Shown: piece after piece, positions 22,405 to 33,710 of the stretch
Layout of the letters: each line of letters opens with the position of its first letter
How positions within the stretch are numbered: position 1 is the stretch's first letter
DNA from: Hydra vulgaris
Taxonomy: Eukaryota; Cnidaria; Hydrozoa; Anthoathecata; Hydridae
DNA length: 64,000 bases
NCBI RefSeq assembly: GCF_038396675.1
Contig: NC_088930.1
Location: 35,393,501 to 35,457,500, forward strand
Direction: 5' to 3'
The notes under the pieces: generated by a model
What the model was told of the DNA's origin: nothing
Seen by the model: the letters and a program-made list of their open reading frames with translations, nothing else
The model's database searches: none
Made by a program: the position numbers and the translations under genes

Positions 22405-24228
22405 TCTTAGTATTTCAAAACAAAATATTACTGAAGATATATTAAAATTTATTCAGCCAAAATTTGCTGATTTTAAAGACGTTGATTTTAGACATGCTGT
22501 TCAACGATTTGTTTACTTGTATAAAAAAAAGTGGAAATCTGCAAACTATACTGTGAAAAATTTTGAAAAGAAGTTTGTGAACTGGCTTAATGAATATTTA
22601 ATTGTCAGAAAAAAAGACAATAAACCAACTGCAAGTAGACGTGGTCGAAAACCAGTTGCATTTGATAATAGTTCTAATAAAACTAAAAAACGGCGTGTAT
22701 CTTGTTTAATTGAATCTCATTCATCCAATGAATTATTTTTTGCTGCTAATAAAAAATTTAGAGATGAATCTGTTGTTATTGCTGCCAAGAATGTTTTAAA
22801 TATATCAAATACAGATAAAGCAACTAAATATTCAGCAGACGAAGCACTGGCTTTAATAATTGATGCAAGTCTGACAAAAGCTTCCTATCAATTGATTAGA
22901 AGCGGAGCCTTGGAGAAAGAATATAACATCTACCCCGCTTACAATGATGTCAGAGATGCAAAATTGAAATGTTATCCTGCAAACATAACAGTGGAGGACT
23001 ATTCAGCTTCAGTTCCTTTAAAAGATTTAATGACTCATACTTTGCAAAGAATCTGTGCAGTTCAGGAACCTGTGCTAAGGCACTTGATATTAAACGACAA
23101 AGCAATAAAAACAATGACACTAACGTGTAAGGCTGGTTTTGATGGTGCTACTGGCCAAAGCATTTATAAACAAGTTTTATCAGAACCCGACATTAACAGA
23201 GATTTAAAGCGTGAAGAATCATTATTTATTACTTGTCTTGTCCCATTGGATTTGACTGGATTTAACAACAGCAACGAAAAGGTGCCTATTTGGAGAAATC
23301 AAAAGTCGTCCTCCACAGCCTATTGTAGACCCATAAGATTTGCATACAAAATGGAATCCAAGGAATCTGTGATTGAAGAAAATCAGTACATTAAAAGTGA
23401 GATAGAAAGCTTGGGTATGATTTTATTAGAGGTTTGCGGATCTTCTATTGAAGTGAATTGTATTATTGAACTTACAATGATTGATGGGAAGGTTCAAACA
23501 ATATTATCTGAAAAAAATAACTCATACCAATGCTGTTCAGTGTGTGGTGTCTCTCCAAAAAATATGAATAGTCTTGATATCCTTAATATAGATTATACTG
23601 TGATATCCTTAATATAGATTATACTGTAGCTAAACAAAAGATTCAGACTGATTTTATGAACAAAATGGGACTTGTTGTTGATTTCCCTAAAAGTGGTGGT
23701 TCTGGAACAAGTAATGATGGCAATACCTCAAGGCGTGCTTTTGCAGCATATGAACAAACAGCTGAAATTCTGGGTATTGACCAAAACCTTATATTCAGAT
23801 TTTACATTATCTTGGTAACGCTCTCTTCAGGATATGAAATAGACTGCTTAAAGTTCAAGGATTATTGTTTTGACACTTTTAGACTATATGTGTCCCTTTA
23901 TCCATGGTATTACATGGCTCAATCAGTTCACAAAATATTGATACATGGACATGACATAATTAAAAGCCTTACATTACCCATCGGACTTATGTCAGAGGAA
24001 GCTCAAGAGGCTAGAAATAAAGACTTTAAATCTTATCGCGAAAATTTCAGCCGAAAAACATCCAGAAAAGCAACAAATACTGATCTTATCAATAGACTCC
24101 TAGTTTCCAGTGATCCTGTTATTTCATCATTGCGTAAATCAACATCACACCAAACAAATCATAAAGCATTTCCTTCAGATGTTTTACAATTACTTAAACA
24201 ATCTTCAAACGATATTATTGTTTTATAA
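22405..24228 (+). pseudogene. RAG1/Transib-like transposase with internal deletion
   Basis: The family cuts DNA at CACAGTG ends by a DDE mechanism with hairpin formation; RAG1 descends from it. The frame is open from about 22405 without an upstream ATG (an earlier exon is likely) to 23617, then continues in another frame, 23656-24228. Counting from 22517, the first catalytic Asp motif AGFDGATGQ is at about residue 209 (RAG1 CDGMGDV). CRPIRF then a zinc-binding C-x2-C (CSVCG) follow as in RAG1. The second part has HKILIH (RAG1 HKTLAH, H-x4-H) and SEEAQEARNK with the catalytic Glu (RAG1 SEGNESGNK). The stretch that in RAG1 lies between the C-x2-C and KKMNLKP, carrying the second catalytic Asp, is missing; a 26-bp tandem duplication and a frameshift mark the scar at 23580-23630. 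Confidence 0.85.
23580..23632 (+). repeat. 26-bp tandem duplication at the deletion scar
   Basis: GATATCCTTAATATAGATTA followed by TACTGT occurs twice in a row inside the RAG1-like reading frame. It introduces a stop in the first frame exactly where the segment with the second catalytic Asp is expected. Confidence 0.95.
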
Positions 24229-24670
24229 TTTTTTGATGTAATTTAAAATTGATAACGTTTTCTTGCACTATTTTTTGCTTTTGTTATTCCTAAAACATTA
24301 TTTACCTAAATACTCAATTTTTATTCAATATAGGTGGGTCAAAAATCCGATAAGATATTCAAATATCAATTTACCACTTTGTAACTAAGGAAAGTATCCG
24401 GTAACTAAGCAATATAAGTATCCATAACAACTAAATTTAAAAAATTATCACTTTTGTAAGAAGTGTGATCTCATATTGGTACTCATGCCAAATTTAGTGA
24501 ATATAGCACTTATAAAATACCTGCAGATAACAAAAGTAGGTTGTTGCTAAGCAAAATAAAGGTATCCATAGCAACGAAATAAAAAAATATTACCTTCATA
24601 AAAAGCGCAGACATCATATTAGTACTCATACTAATTTTAGTGAATATAGCTCTAATATTAAATTAGTTAT

Positions 24671-24708
24671 GAATTTTGTCCAGTAAAAGTGCATTCTGGC
24701 CCACTGTG
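24671..24708 (-). promoter_or_regulatory. RSS-like right end, 22-bp spacer
   Basis: Read inward on the minus strand: heptamer CACAGTG at 24708-24702, a 22-nt spacer, then ACAAAATTC at 24679-24671, matching the nonamer consensus at 7 of 9. The spacer is nine bases longer than at the left end. Confidence 0.6.
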
Positions 24709-24713
24709 CGCTT

Positions 24714-25649
24714 GAGCGTTTTATTTGAAATTTTCAACAAATTTTTCTTATCATAAGAGCTGTGTTTTAAATGAAACAAAATTTTGAAATACAACAGTAT
24801 GACCAATTTAATTTTTCAAAAAATGCACTTTTTTCTATTGTCAACTTTAGAGCACGAGTCTTCAGACCCAGAACTTAGAAAAAAAAGAAGTCGGTTTCGT
24901 TTTAAACACACATACATCTATTCTTAATGTGTTTTCAAAGTTTTATTTTGCCTTTTTTATTAGTTTTTGCTATGACTGGGCCAGCGCAAATCTTATTTTC
25001 TGCTTATTTTGGGTGTGTTTTGCGGTTACTGCAGCAGTCTTTAAGCTTCTCAAAAGCAAGCTTCGCTCACCGCTTTTTACTTATTTATTAACTTTCTTTA
25101 AACTTTTCTCTTCAAGTTTTCTTTACTTACTCGCTTTAACTTTCCACATCACGTTTGCATTTGAAAATATTTTATTTAAAGGCCATATTTTACCATAAAA
25201 AATATTTTTAAATTAAAAAGTTTTATAGAAAACATACGTGAAATAACGTGAAAAAAAGGAATCGGTACTAGCAATCCGTTAAATAACCTAACTTACATGG
25301 AAACGTTCCAAATACTATTCAATTAATGTTATCGTATTTATAATATTCTCAACGTTACATTCTAATAAATGTTTTTAATAGCTTATGCTACTTAATAGCT
25401 TACGCCCCTCCCATAACTTTTTTTTAACGACCGATTTTTATGCGGAGTGGCTAATGAGAGAGGTAGAGATCACATTTATATGTAAGGTTGTTTTTTTTAA
25501 CTTTTTTTTTGTTAGAAGTATTTGCGCCGATTGCTTGAAATTACGTTTTTCGACCAAATTTAGACAAGCATTGGCGCAAAAAGATTCTAATGTCGAATTT
25601 ATTTAATTCTTTCAACGACATTTTTTTTCTGTGTTCTTGTAAGAAAAAA
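24714..25649. other. Flank of the Transib-like element and inner right arm
   Basis: 24714-24960 probably continues the Kolobok copy 1 flank. From about 25080 the sequence is the reverse complement of left-arm pieces (25180-25530 against 13780-14108, and about 25080-25200 against 19560-19660). Open frames here are hydrophobic low-complexity products of T-rich DNA; I do not call them genes. Confidence 0.5.
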
Positions 25650-25784
25650 ACATTGGGCTTTTTAATTTAAGAAATATATTACTTATTTTTTGATTTAGGA
25701 AATATAGCACTTATTTTTAATTTAAGAAATATAGTACATAGTTTCTTCATATTTGTATCAAATGATGTTCTTAAAAAAAAGCTA

Positions 25785-28716
25785 GGGGAGAGTGAGGCAC
25801 CATGACACATGGGGCACCATGAAACAAAGTAGTTATACAGCGATATAAAAGTATAGTGAAAAAATCCTATTGATTTGTAATCGGTTTCTACTAGATGTAT
25901 TGTTCAACGTATAATTCAAATCAGAATATGTCAATAATATCGAAAGAAGTTCAAATTAGTGTTTTTTCCGTTGCAAAGTAATATTAAATTTTTTGGAGTT
26001 GTTGCGTTTTACGATGTTATAATTCACTGTATTCTTCTGAAACTGCTTATATTTTGTTAGCTATATTTCATGAGCTCTTCAGTGTGACAAAGAAATTTAA
26101 TAAAATAATTTTTTGAAAAACAAAAACCAGTCATCTTATTCTATCAGAATGTATGGCGTACCATGAAACAGTGTTAGTGGGAAACCATGAAACTAAACAA
26201 ATGTACCGTTTTGTAAATTACTCTATAGTCAAGCATACTAAAATTAATTGCCGGCGGGAAATATTGACTTCTATACTTTAATGTTTCACCTAACTTGGTA
26301 AAAAAAATTGGTGAACCATTAAATCAAGTTTATGTAGTAAAAATAAATGTTATGTTATTCAGTATTTATGCATGTAGTATGATGATGTACTTATATTGTA
26401 ATAAAATTAATTTTGTCACATAAACAGTTACACAAGTTTATATAAACATAAGTTTGCTTTATTATACTTATATCAAGGTATTTATGAACACTTTTTTGAT
26501 GAGGATTAACATTAATTTATTTTATGTTTTTATACTGGTTTCTGTTAATATATAAAATTTATAGATGTAAATTAAAGCTTAGCGTGGTATGAAATTATGA
26601 TATGACCATGAAATGAATTTTTAAACAATGTAAAGCCTCTTTGTTATTGAAATAGTATTAAAGGAACCTTCTCGAGTAGTTTAATGAAGGTAGCTGTTGA
26701 TTTAGTTCTAACAGGAGGGTGTTCATTTAACAATAAACAGAAGGGTGTTCATCAAATGCTGCAGAAAAATTTGATCTTAATCACAGCACCTTTTGCTGGT
26801 AATTTATGCTCGTTTATTCTGCACCAATAAGTATTTGTCCTACTTAGTAAATGAAATTTGTATAATTTTGTGACTAAAAGCAAATTCTAAATGTGTGTTT
26901 TAATGTATACAGATATGTTAAAAAGAAAAAAGGAATAAAAGAAGGACAATTCATTACTATGAAATGCAATTTTTTTACAAGAAGAGCATTTACTAAAGAG
27001 CAAGAAAATCTTTTGAAGCAGTAAATTGTCACCTGCGCTCAAATGTATTATGGATACATGTTGTAAATTTAAGATCTATAAGCAACATATACTTAATTAT
27101 ACACCATTTGGATCTCTTGGTCTTGCAAATCTAACTGGATGGATGAATACAGAGTTATTTGTAGAAGTAGTTCAACATTTTATATAAAAAAATTCTCGTT
27201 AAAGAAAAATCTCAACTTATATTTGATAATTACGAGAGCCACTTATCTAAAAATGCTCTTGATCTTGCTAAATGTAACAGTGTTACTAATCTTACTATAC
27301 TACCACATAGAAGTCACAAAGTTGAGCCCCTAGATGTTTCTGTATTTGCTCCATTTAAAGTTTATTATAATGAAACAGTAAAACCTTGGCTTCTAAATTA
27401 TCCTGGAGTGTCACTGTGAGTGTTCTAAATCATCCATGGAGAATCACTATTTACAAAATTGCATCTTGTGTTAGTATAGCATATGAAAAAAGTTTTACTA
27501 TCACAAAAATTCAAAATGGATTTAGGAAAACTGGAATATTTCCTTTTGACAAGAATGTATATTCAGAAGCAAATTTTTTATGTGTTGTTACTGATAGAAA
27601 CAATCCAAATATATATCAAACAAACACTGGAAAAACTCTGATCACCAACAACTTGTTACTCTCACCAGATAAACTTTAGAAGACTTTTGTCAGTTCCGAG
27701 TCAAGTACAAGTCAAGCCAATGACTCTGAAAATATTAACTTTTTTAAGCCCTTCTCAATTTAAAGAATTTCTGAAGGCCGCTAAGAGAAAAAAGAAAAGA
27801 AAACCTCGTGAGAAAGCTAGAAGTATAACAGCAACAGATGAACCAACAATGTAATGAAGTAAAGAAAAGAAAAGGAAAATAAAGAAACAAGTATTTCATC
27901 AGAAAAATAAAAATAAAAATTTTGTTTCCGAAAGTGATTTATTAAGTGATGATCATAATTCTTATTCTTAATTTTAAAAATTTATGAGTTTTTAGGAAAC
28001 ATTGCTTCTTTTTTTTTATATAATTTTTTGGATTGTTTTCCTACCTTTTATAACTTTTTTGTTATCCTGTTTCATGGTGCCCCATAGACTGTATCAAGGT
28101 ACCCCAAGGGTGGAGTACCTTGATACAAAATTCAACTTTTTCTCAATAAGTTTTTACTCTTCGACCTCTTTTATTTTGGTAATTTAAGAATTTAATTTTG
28201 AAGTTATGTTTATCTACAAATTGCACTAATCGCTAAAAATTTAAGTGTTTAACTAGTAAATCAAAAAAAAAAATCTTTTTTCAAATCCATGCTTTATGCA
28301 AGCAGAATCCTATTGGGCCTAGAAATTCTTTTAAAGCATGGAAAAAACAATAGGTTTTGAATCGCTGCGCTTTAATGTCTTCGAAACTGCAAATAATTTG
28401 CAAATCAATGATTTTTGTGACGTAATACGCAATTCATATCAAATAAATAAAATGTATGGGGAAATACAAATTAAATTTTTATTAACTTAATTAACTTTTT
28501 TTGGTCAAATTTTTCCATTTCCTTGTATTGTCATCGAAAATGATTAAGTGTGCAAAATTTGAGCAAAATTGGTTGAGAAAAAAGCTTTCAAAAATTGATT
28601 TCAAATTTTGTGACACACAAACATATATATATATAGAAAAGAACCTTATATAAAGCATAGAAAAAATTAGTTACAAAGCAAAAATCAAAAGTGTATCATG
28701 GTGTCCCACTCTTCCC
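25785..28716. mobile_element. pogo-type Tc1/mariner element in the right arm
   Basis: The left end is GGGGAGAGTGAGGCACCATG; the right end, reverse-complemented, is GGGAAGAGTGGGACACCATG. Both are flanked by TA. Direct support for the boundaries comes from the left arm: at 12500-12515 it reads CCAATAACAGTAGCATTTTT with no insertion, and removing 25785-28716 plus one TA gives the matching CCAATAAATGTAGC. Confidence 0.9.
27080..27990 (+). pseudogene. pogo/Jerky-type transposase remnant
   Basis: Pieces in several frames: LANLTGWMNTELFVEVVQHF at about 27124, then ESHLSKNALDLAKCNS and LPHRSHKVEPLDVSVFAPFK (the pogo block around the later catalytic Asp residues), then from about 27386 HPWRITIYKIASCVSIAYEK and IQNGFRKTGIFPFDKN, the family's C-terminal GF.xTGI.P motif. 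A Lys-rich, heavily stopped tail runs to about 27860. No N-terminal DNA-binding part is recognisable. Dead copy. Confidence 0.8.
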
Positions 28717-29084
28717 TACATTTATTGGAGCCTCGGATCAAACAAATCCAAATCAAAAATTGTTACCTTAAAAGAATATGTTTGTTTCCATCTTTTATTG
28801 TAAATTAAAATAAATCAAAATGGATTTCAAAATGGATTTCAAAAATTGTATATACATAACTTTTATGTGTGTTTTTTTTTAAACCACTGGGTCTAGAACA
28901 ACCACACAAAAAACAAAAAGTAAAAAAACAAAAGTACCAAAACAAAAATAAAGGCAACAAAAACAAAAAGTGAAAGGAATGGGGGCTATATCTATCCTCC
29001 CGAGCCCCTACTTGTATACGACAATGAACTTTAAAAAAAAGAAACAAACAAACAGCAGAATGTTTTAAATAATAATTTTACTTA

Positions 29085-29242
29085 GCGTAAGTCACCAAAA
29101 CATATTTTGAACCTGGTTCTAGTATCACTGTTCCCCTGACATAACCAGATTTTTTAGAAATTATTGGGGGAGCACTTTCATCTTTAATTTCCAATATTTC
29201 ATATTTCTTTGCCGATATTATAAAGTCCAGTTTTTGAGTGCC
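29085..29242 (-). CDS. Unidentified open frame conserved in both arms (right)
   Basis: Mirror of 11989-12222. It is open over the shared part and reads GTQKLDFIISAKKYEILEIK, then DESAPP, ISKKSGYVRGTV, ILEPGSKYVLVTYAK. Two residues differ from the left copy. Same acceptor-like CAG upstream. The tail after the K-rich end differs by indels. Function unknown. Confidence 0.35.
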
Positions 29243-29940
29243 TCTGTAACAGTAAAGAATAAATATTTCTTACACAGCCATTCAAAACATTTTCACTACA
29301 ATTAAAATTTACTACAAAATGCTGCTTGTTAATGAAGGATAAAATTAATATTGATTGTAAATTATTTTTGATAATTTCCAACAAAAGATGTCAATCTGCA
29401 AAAACTGATATTGATATATTGATTTTAAGTGACGCTATTTTGAGGTAAACGATACCTTATGTTTGTCCTTTGAGATTTTCAAAACATAATTCAGAAGAGC
29501 GCAACCTTTAAGTATTAAAAAAAAACAAAAAAAAACATCATTTGGCTATTTATATTATTGGCTATAAGTTAAACAGTATGGCTTATAATAAATAAGAATC
29601 TAGTAATATATAAAACGTAGAAATAGTTTCCCAAAGTTAATTTAACTTTTCTAAACAAAGCAGCCCTTATGAATATTTTTCCGCACTCAGGTTTTGACTA
29701 GTCTCAGCCTCCCGCGTTTAAATAGCACAACGACGGAGTGAGAAATTCTTAGAAAATTGCAGAATGCTGCCAATCTTTCTGGATGTTTCTTAAAATAGCA
29801 GGATACTTATAGACGTTATTTAAAAAAAGATATAAATTTCAACATTTGGCGTTGATGATTATAAAACGAAAGCAAGCAGATAAACAGTGTTCAAGAAGAG
29901 ATAAATATACAGAATAGGTAAGAACCATTATGCAGCACGG

Positions 29941-30406
29941 TGATTATTATTATTTTTTTTACATAGCTTTTGTTTGTTGTTTTTGCAAAACTTAATATCT
30001 TTTCAAGGATTTTAAGTTACATTTATTACATATCTACTGCTGTTCTTGTTTAGATTAGTATCAATGAACATATTATTGTACTTGAATCAGTTATTTCAGA
30101 AACCCCGTTAACCAAATGTTTTTTGAGGCGCAACGCTTAGGGTTATGTTAGAGTTCAAGACTTCTGTTTTGTTTAACAATCTAAAATCAAAGATTATTTT
30201 TTAAAGATTTTTTTTTACGCATTAAAATGGCCAGAACATTTTAATTGTATTCATAAAGTAAAATTTTTACACTAATTGTATATGATTTATGTGATTAGAG
30301 AGTAGAGCGAATCATTGCCTGGTTTTTTTCGTGGAGTGGGAGGGCACTGTTGCATTTCGTCCTTTATCTACAAATGCGACGATCAGATCTGAAATAACTT
30401 GTTTAT
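29941..30406. repeat. Single copy of the 481-bp unit
   Basis: Reverse complement of one unit of the left-arm array, in the equivalent position upstream of the right sHSP gene. It has ATCTGATCG, like left units 2 and 3, and the outer flanks on both sides are shared with the left arm, so the arms differ by exactly two units. Confidence 0.95.
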
Positions 30407-30540
30407 AATGCAAAAGGGTTTAACAAATGTATTTAATATTTTTTTTTTTTTATTAAGTTTATTTTATTAAATTTATATTAAGCTTATTTTTAAAGTTTTT
30501 ATTCAAAGTTTCTTTACTTTTTTATTAAGAAGAAAAAAAA

Positions 30541-31653
30541 ATGTCTTTGTGGCACATTCCTGTTCATAAACATTTTACTTCCTACCCATCTTTGGAAGAT
30601 ATAATGGAAACTACTTTTCCTCCCCTAAGATATTATCCATTATTTAATGTTGGAGCGGGCGCTCTTACGAAAAAGACTTTTAACAAGGAAAACGGATTCG
30701 TTGTAAATCTTAATGTAAAGCACTACAAGCCAGAGGAAGTAACTCTAAAAGTAGAAGGTATTTAAATCTAAAACTATTTAATACAAATGTGAAAAGTTAT
30801 AATGTTGCATCAAAATCCATTTTGGATCTTCCGTTATTTATTTGCTATTTGTTTGTTTATTTTATGTTACTCTTACCATAATAATTGTTATAAGAACTGA
30901 GAGATTATGATTATGAGAGATTATACCTAACTTGAGAATGTTGTCAAGTTATGCGTAACTTGAGAATGTTGTCAGCATTTTTAACTGTTGTTACAAAACA
31001 ACAGTTAAAAATGCTGCTTTCAAAGAAAGTAATATGAAATCAAATAGCTTTTATAAATTAGCACTTGCTATTTATATATACTTAAATACGTATTTCATCC
31101 ATTTACTTAAATACGTATTTCATCCCATTATTGTTCTGTTCTCATTTTTATTTCTCGATGTTTAGGACAAACTCTTGAAGTAAGTGGAAAGCATCGTAAC
31201 GAAAATGAAAATGGATTTGATTGCAGTGAATTCCATCGAAAATATACTATCCCAGATGACGTAGATCTTACGGCTCTTACTTCAAACATTAGTCAAGATG
31301 GTATTTTGCATATAGAAGCTCCTAAAAAGCTACATATAACGTCTGGTTCTGGAGAATCAACAAAAGAGACATTTAAATGCACTTTAGATGTAAAAGGTTT
31401 CAAGCCAGAAGAAATTTCGATTCAAGTAAAAGGTAGAGATTTAATTGTTCATGGTGAAACTAAAACTGAAAACAGTGGCGAACACGGTTTGAGTTTCCAC
31501 CACAAGCAGTTTACCAGAAACATCTCTTTACCAGATGATGTCGATCTGTCTCAATTAAGTTCTCGCTATACTAAAGACTTTAAGTTAGCAATAGAAGCCC
31601 CGCGAAGTCAAGTTCAGGCTCCACTCCAACTTGAAATCAAAATGGAAGAATAA
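30541..31653 (+). CDS. Small heat-shock protein with two alpha-crystallin domains (right copy)
   Basis: The mirror of the gene at 8613-9725. Exon 1 is 30541-30757, exon 2 is 31166-31653; intron 408 bp, phase 1, donor GTATTTAAAT, acceptor GATGTTTAG. Product 234 residues with domains at about 50-126 and 142-217 and a C-terminus ending EIKMEE, without the usual I-x-I/V tail. Residue 200 is Leu (Pro in the other copy); otherwise the proteins look identical. AATAAA lies at 31769-31774. Both copies keep intact frames and splice sites, so both may be expressed. Only one 481-bp unit lies upstream here, against three upstream of the left copy. Confidence 0.93.
30973..31016 (+). other. 20-bp perfect hairpin in the sHSP intron (right copy)
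   Basis: Identical in stem sequence to the left-copy hairpin at 9250-9293; the loop here reads ACAA, its complement. Located mid-intron. Confidence 0.85.
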
Positions 31654-32304
31654 ACTTTTTTCAATCGTTTTTGTTAAAAAGATTTTTATAAATTGTAAAA
31701 TGTAATTATATTCTTTTTATATTTTTTTGCATTTTAATAGATGCTGTAAATTGTTTGTAATTTATTTAAATAAACGCTGTAAATTATTAACTTATTTCTA
31801 TTTATTGACGAGTATTGTTGCACTGCCCTGTCACGGCAAAAGTAAGCAAGCCCACTTTTGGCTTAAAATAAGAGTAGTTGTCTGTTGAAATGCAGGAAGC
31901 GAGTCCCACATGATATAATATAAATATATATACATATAAATAGTTTGGTTTTACTCTGCATAGTTTCTACGTATAACCAATAGCAACAGAAATCATGTTC
32001 CAGCACTAATAGCAAAAAATAAGGCTAAAAAGAAAATGTCGTTTAGTCGAAATTTTTTGAAAAATTGCGTTTCTCGGTCTCTCGGTGGGGCAGTATACTT
32101 GGACATATAACTTATGCTCTTATGTTCTTACATATATCGTTTTCTAAAACATGCTCTATATTTAATTAATAGAATGTATGCGAAATTATTGACTAAAACA
32201 TACAGAATGTATTAATGGTCGAGTTAGATCTGAATAACGAAATCTCACGTTTTAATACCGCGTAGATTTAGTAAACTTGTTAAAAGCGTAGGTTTTAATT
32301 AGTT

Positions 32305-33023
32305 TTCAAGTATACTTGCTTAACAGGTGAGCTACACTCAGAACAGCGTGAGAACTCCTCAAATTAATCTTTCATAATGCCAAAATGTATAAATATAAAA
32401 AATTTAAGGTCGTTAGATGTCTGTTTGTTTTTAGCTGAACTGCCAATATAATTAACTGCTTTGTTCAACTTTTTAGCACTTGTACTATTAGTACTACTAA
32501 ACATATTTGAATAAGAAGCACTTTCAGGTGAAATGCTTTGTTGATCAGACATTTTATGTTGATTTCCATGAAAATAATTTTTTTTTATTCTTTTGCTATT
32601 TTTTTTATTTCACATTTAAGAATAAAGCAATAAAATGTGAAAAATAAATGCAATAAGTTCAATAAAATAATCATAACAAGCTGTTATTGATACACTGTTA
32701 TAAATTCACTTCCTTCTTACTATACAATTTAATTTAATATTATTAATGGAATTAACGTATTTGCAAAGTTGATATAAAGCAAAGGAGATATTGTTTGATG
32801 AAATTTATGGAAAGTTAGCCTAAAAAAAAGCATTGTTCATTGTTGCTATGCGGTCGCTGAGGGCTTCTTTTTGAGATCATATTACCAAATTAACATTTTC
32901 TGTCACTAAATTACTTAAAAACATAGTAAAACTATACATTTTTGAAATCTACAATAATTCTATTTTTCAAATTTAGAAAAAAAAAATTTGAAAATTTTGA
33001 AATTTATCGGGCTAGTACCACCT
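32305..33023 (-). mobile_element. 5' fragment of a Kolobok/Mutator-like element (copy 2)
   Basis: On the minus strand the segment starts next to TTAA (33024-33027) with the end GGTGGTACTAGCCCGATAAA. An untranslated part follows, then an ATG at 32552 that reads MSDQQSISPESASYSNMFSS, later a frameshift and FEEFSRCSECSSPVK. The last 60 bases match the start of the copy at 44199. Homology stops at about 32305, so the fragment is truncated. It supplies the N-terminus that copy 3 lacks; the two overlap by about 55 bp and so are separate copies. Confidence 0.8.
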
Positions 33024-33710
33024 TAAGCAAGTTTTTTATACACAAATTAAACCAAATTTGGCAAAGTTAAGATAATGAAGCTTTTTCGTTATTTATCATA
33101 ACTTTTTGTTTCAAACAATTTTAATACAAATTTCTGAGCAGTTTACATAAAACTTTAACAAATGATTCCAAACCTCTTTTAAATAAAGTTTTTTTCTCAA
33201 AGTTGCTCGATTAATACGTATCATGATGGTATATCAAAAATAAAAGCATCACCGATGCACGTGTGGGGATATAGGGTAGGGTGGGGCAAGATGCCCCCCT
33301 TAACAAACTTTAGCGTATATAACAAATACTTTTACATTTTCTTGTAATTTTTCTTTTTAATATCAAAGTCTACTTATAAGAGAAGACATTGGTAAGATAA
33401 AATAACTACTTTATTACTGGTGATAAACTTTAAAATTAAAAAAACTAATAATTGTGCAAGGAGACATCTTGCCCCAGCCGTGGGGCAAGATGCTCCAAAG
33501 AGTGCATCTTGCCCCAAACCTTTTAACAGTTGTTAAAAATAACTATCAGTTAAAAAAAAAGCTATTAATAGTTCTTTATTAAAACTCTTTACATTTTATT
33601 AAAATAAATGAAATATAAACACTGCAATTATTCTATGCAATTGTCTTGAAGATAAATAACTTTTTTTAATTTTTATCACTAACATAAATGTTCAAATAAC
33701 ATATACATGA

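Larger units (their letters stand above)
21504..24708. mobile_element. Transib/RAG1-like DNA transposon
   Basis: Both ends are CACAGTGGGCCAG reading inward, and the first seven bases equal the RSS heptamer CACAGTG used by RAG1. The element is flanked by CGCTT at 21499-21503 and 24709-24713, a perfect 5-bp GC-rich target duplication, as Transib elements make. A shared GGACAAAAT block lies at unequal distances from the two heptamers. Subterminal parts hold further inverted copies (GGTATCCATAGCAAC near 24565 against GTTACTATGGATACC near 22182) and an imperfect direct repeat of about 135 bp at 24380-24660. The transposase is on the + strand. The element sits next to, and probably within, Kolobok copy 1. 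Confidence 0.88.
25650..32155 (+). repeat. Right arm of the large inverted duplication
   Basis: Reverse complement of 8113-12735, with a later 2.9-kb pogo insertion (25785-28716) and a few indels near the outer end (a block of about 115 bp at 31922-32035 is absent from the left arm; about 115 bp at 8225-8336 is absent here). The outermost shared word is TCTAAAACATGCT at 32143, against 8113 on the other side. Confidence 0.9.

Noticed and set aside
24929-25198. 89-residue membrane-like protein
   Set aside because: Hydrophobicity comes from T-rich DNA; the related stretch at 19560-19660 is not kept as a frame on the same strand sense.
29680-29780. Heat-shock elements (AGAAATTCTTAGAAAATTGC) upstream of the right sHSP gene
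   Set aside because: GAA and TTC pentamers are present but not at the required two-base spacing, and they lie about 770 bp or more upstream of the ATG; chance is likely in this composition.
8113-32155. Inverted duplication as a bacterial-type or viral terminal repeat
   Set aside because: It contains intron-bearing eukaryotic genes, and no viral genes or replication origins are visible.
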